Below, piece by piece: positions 63,835-64,000 of a stretch of DNA of 64,000 bases. Made by a program: the position numbers and the translations under genes. The first letter of the stretch is position 1. Every line of letters begins with the position of its first letter. The notes under the pieces were generated by a model that made no database searches, was not told the origin of the DNA, and worked only from the letters and a program-made list of their open reading frames with translations. The DNA is from Zygnema cylindricum (lineage: Eukaryota > Streptophyta > Zygnematophyceae > Zygnematales > Zygnemataceae), in NCBI GenBank assembly GCA_037447655.1, contig JBBHKE010000901.1, positions 1 to 64,000 of the forward strand, read 5' to 3'.

Positions 63835-64000
63835 ATGTTAAATTGTCAGCTTCTGACCTCGGTCTTCAACTGCGTCGAACAGGAAGATGAAAAACCTAAA
63901 CCTAAAGACGAACCAAAAAAACCTTCTTCGCTAGGGTTTGCGAAAAAAGCGAAGACCGATAGAGCGCATCTCATCTCCAACATTCTCGGGAGGGAAACGG
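63835..64000 (+). CDS. Start of a candidate host gene (runs off the window)
   Basis: A CT-rich leader (63781-63810) precedes ATG 63835, and the frame stays open for 55 codons to the edge: MLNCQLLTSVFNCVEQEDEK, then a Lys/Pro/Asp-rich stretch, SSLGFAKKAKTDRAHL and ISNILGRET. No stop is seen just upstream in frame either, and TTGTCAG at 63849-63855 could be an intron end, so the ATG is provisional. The family is not recognised. It is unlike every transposon protein in the window, and the CT-rich leader fits plant 5' UTRs. Confidence 0.5.
   Translation, partial: MLNCQLLTSVFNCVEQEDEKPKPKDEPKKPSSLGFAKKAKTDRAHLISNILGRET

Overview
The window is a retrotransposon-dominated stretch of a land-plant nuclear genome. 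Evidence for a plant: the Gypsy elements carry a primer binding site of the plant initiator-tRNA-Met type (TGGTATC...GAGC or AAAGC), several plant-type Ty1/Copia polyproteins are present, and a Gypsy integrase ends in a chromodomain-like tail. Pol III-like tRNA modules in the LTRs, an R2-like restriction-endonuclease-type non-LTR element and very frequent GTAC words suggest a lineage outside the well-studied angiosperms, but the species cannot be named from the sequence. There is no bacterial or organellar content, no rRNA and no CRISPR.

Layout. 1-3.4 kb: two inverted-oriented copies of one MITE family (719-1018 with a perfect 8-bp target duplication; 1889-2524), a 19-bp-arm palindrome and an LTR fragment. 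3392-4648: a minus-strand solo Copia LTR with a perfect 5-bp target duplication. 4.9-5.5 kb: degenerate tandem repeats. 5627-23279: Gypsy-1, whose 5' LTR is split at 5867/15745 by an R2-like non-LTR element (5868-5954 plus 12256-15744), itself split by Copia-1 (5955-12255). 23.3-28.8 kb: low-coding DNA with two MITEs, a pyrimidine-rich tract, GTAC repeats and one end of a hAT-like element. 28806-34929: Gypsy-2, cut off inside integrase by another Copia LTR. 34.9-41.7 kb: a pile of Copia LTRs and a deleted minus-strand Copia (Copia-F). 41708-42402: sequence gap. 42.6-47.9 kb: Copia-2. 47901-48660: LTR fragment. 48.7-51.6 kb: two non-retroviral ORFs, one an intact hypothetical ORF and one a decayed gene with a GCR1_C-like C-terminal domain, followed by 60-bp and about 310-bp tandem repeats. 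53363-60766: a hAT-like element with an 8-bp target duplication (7 of 8 identical) carrying a complete but mutated Copia-3 (54134-60426, perfect 5-bp target duplication). 60.8-63.7 kb: MITEs, direct repeats and an 11-bp tandem array. 63835-64000: the start of the only candidate host gene, running off the window.

Functionally, nearly all coding sequence is gag-pol of dead elements. Many stops and two integrase active-site losses are explained by C-to-T or G-to-A transitions, as expected of long-methylated, silenced repeats. The most interesting signals are regulatory. Six LTR types carry an antisense tRNA-like module with A- and B-box-like sequences and most of them a compact GTAC array. Three Copia elements have a primer site that matches the anticodon arm of initiator tRNA-Met, and the ATG inside that site is in frame with Gag.
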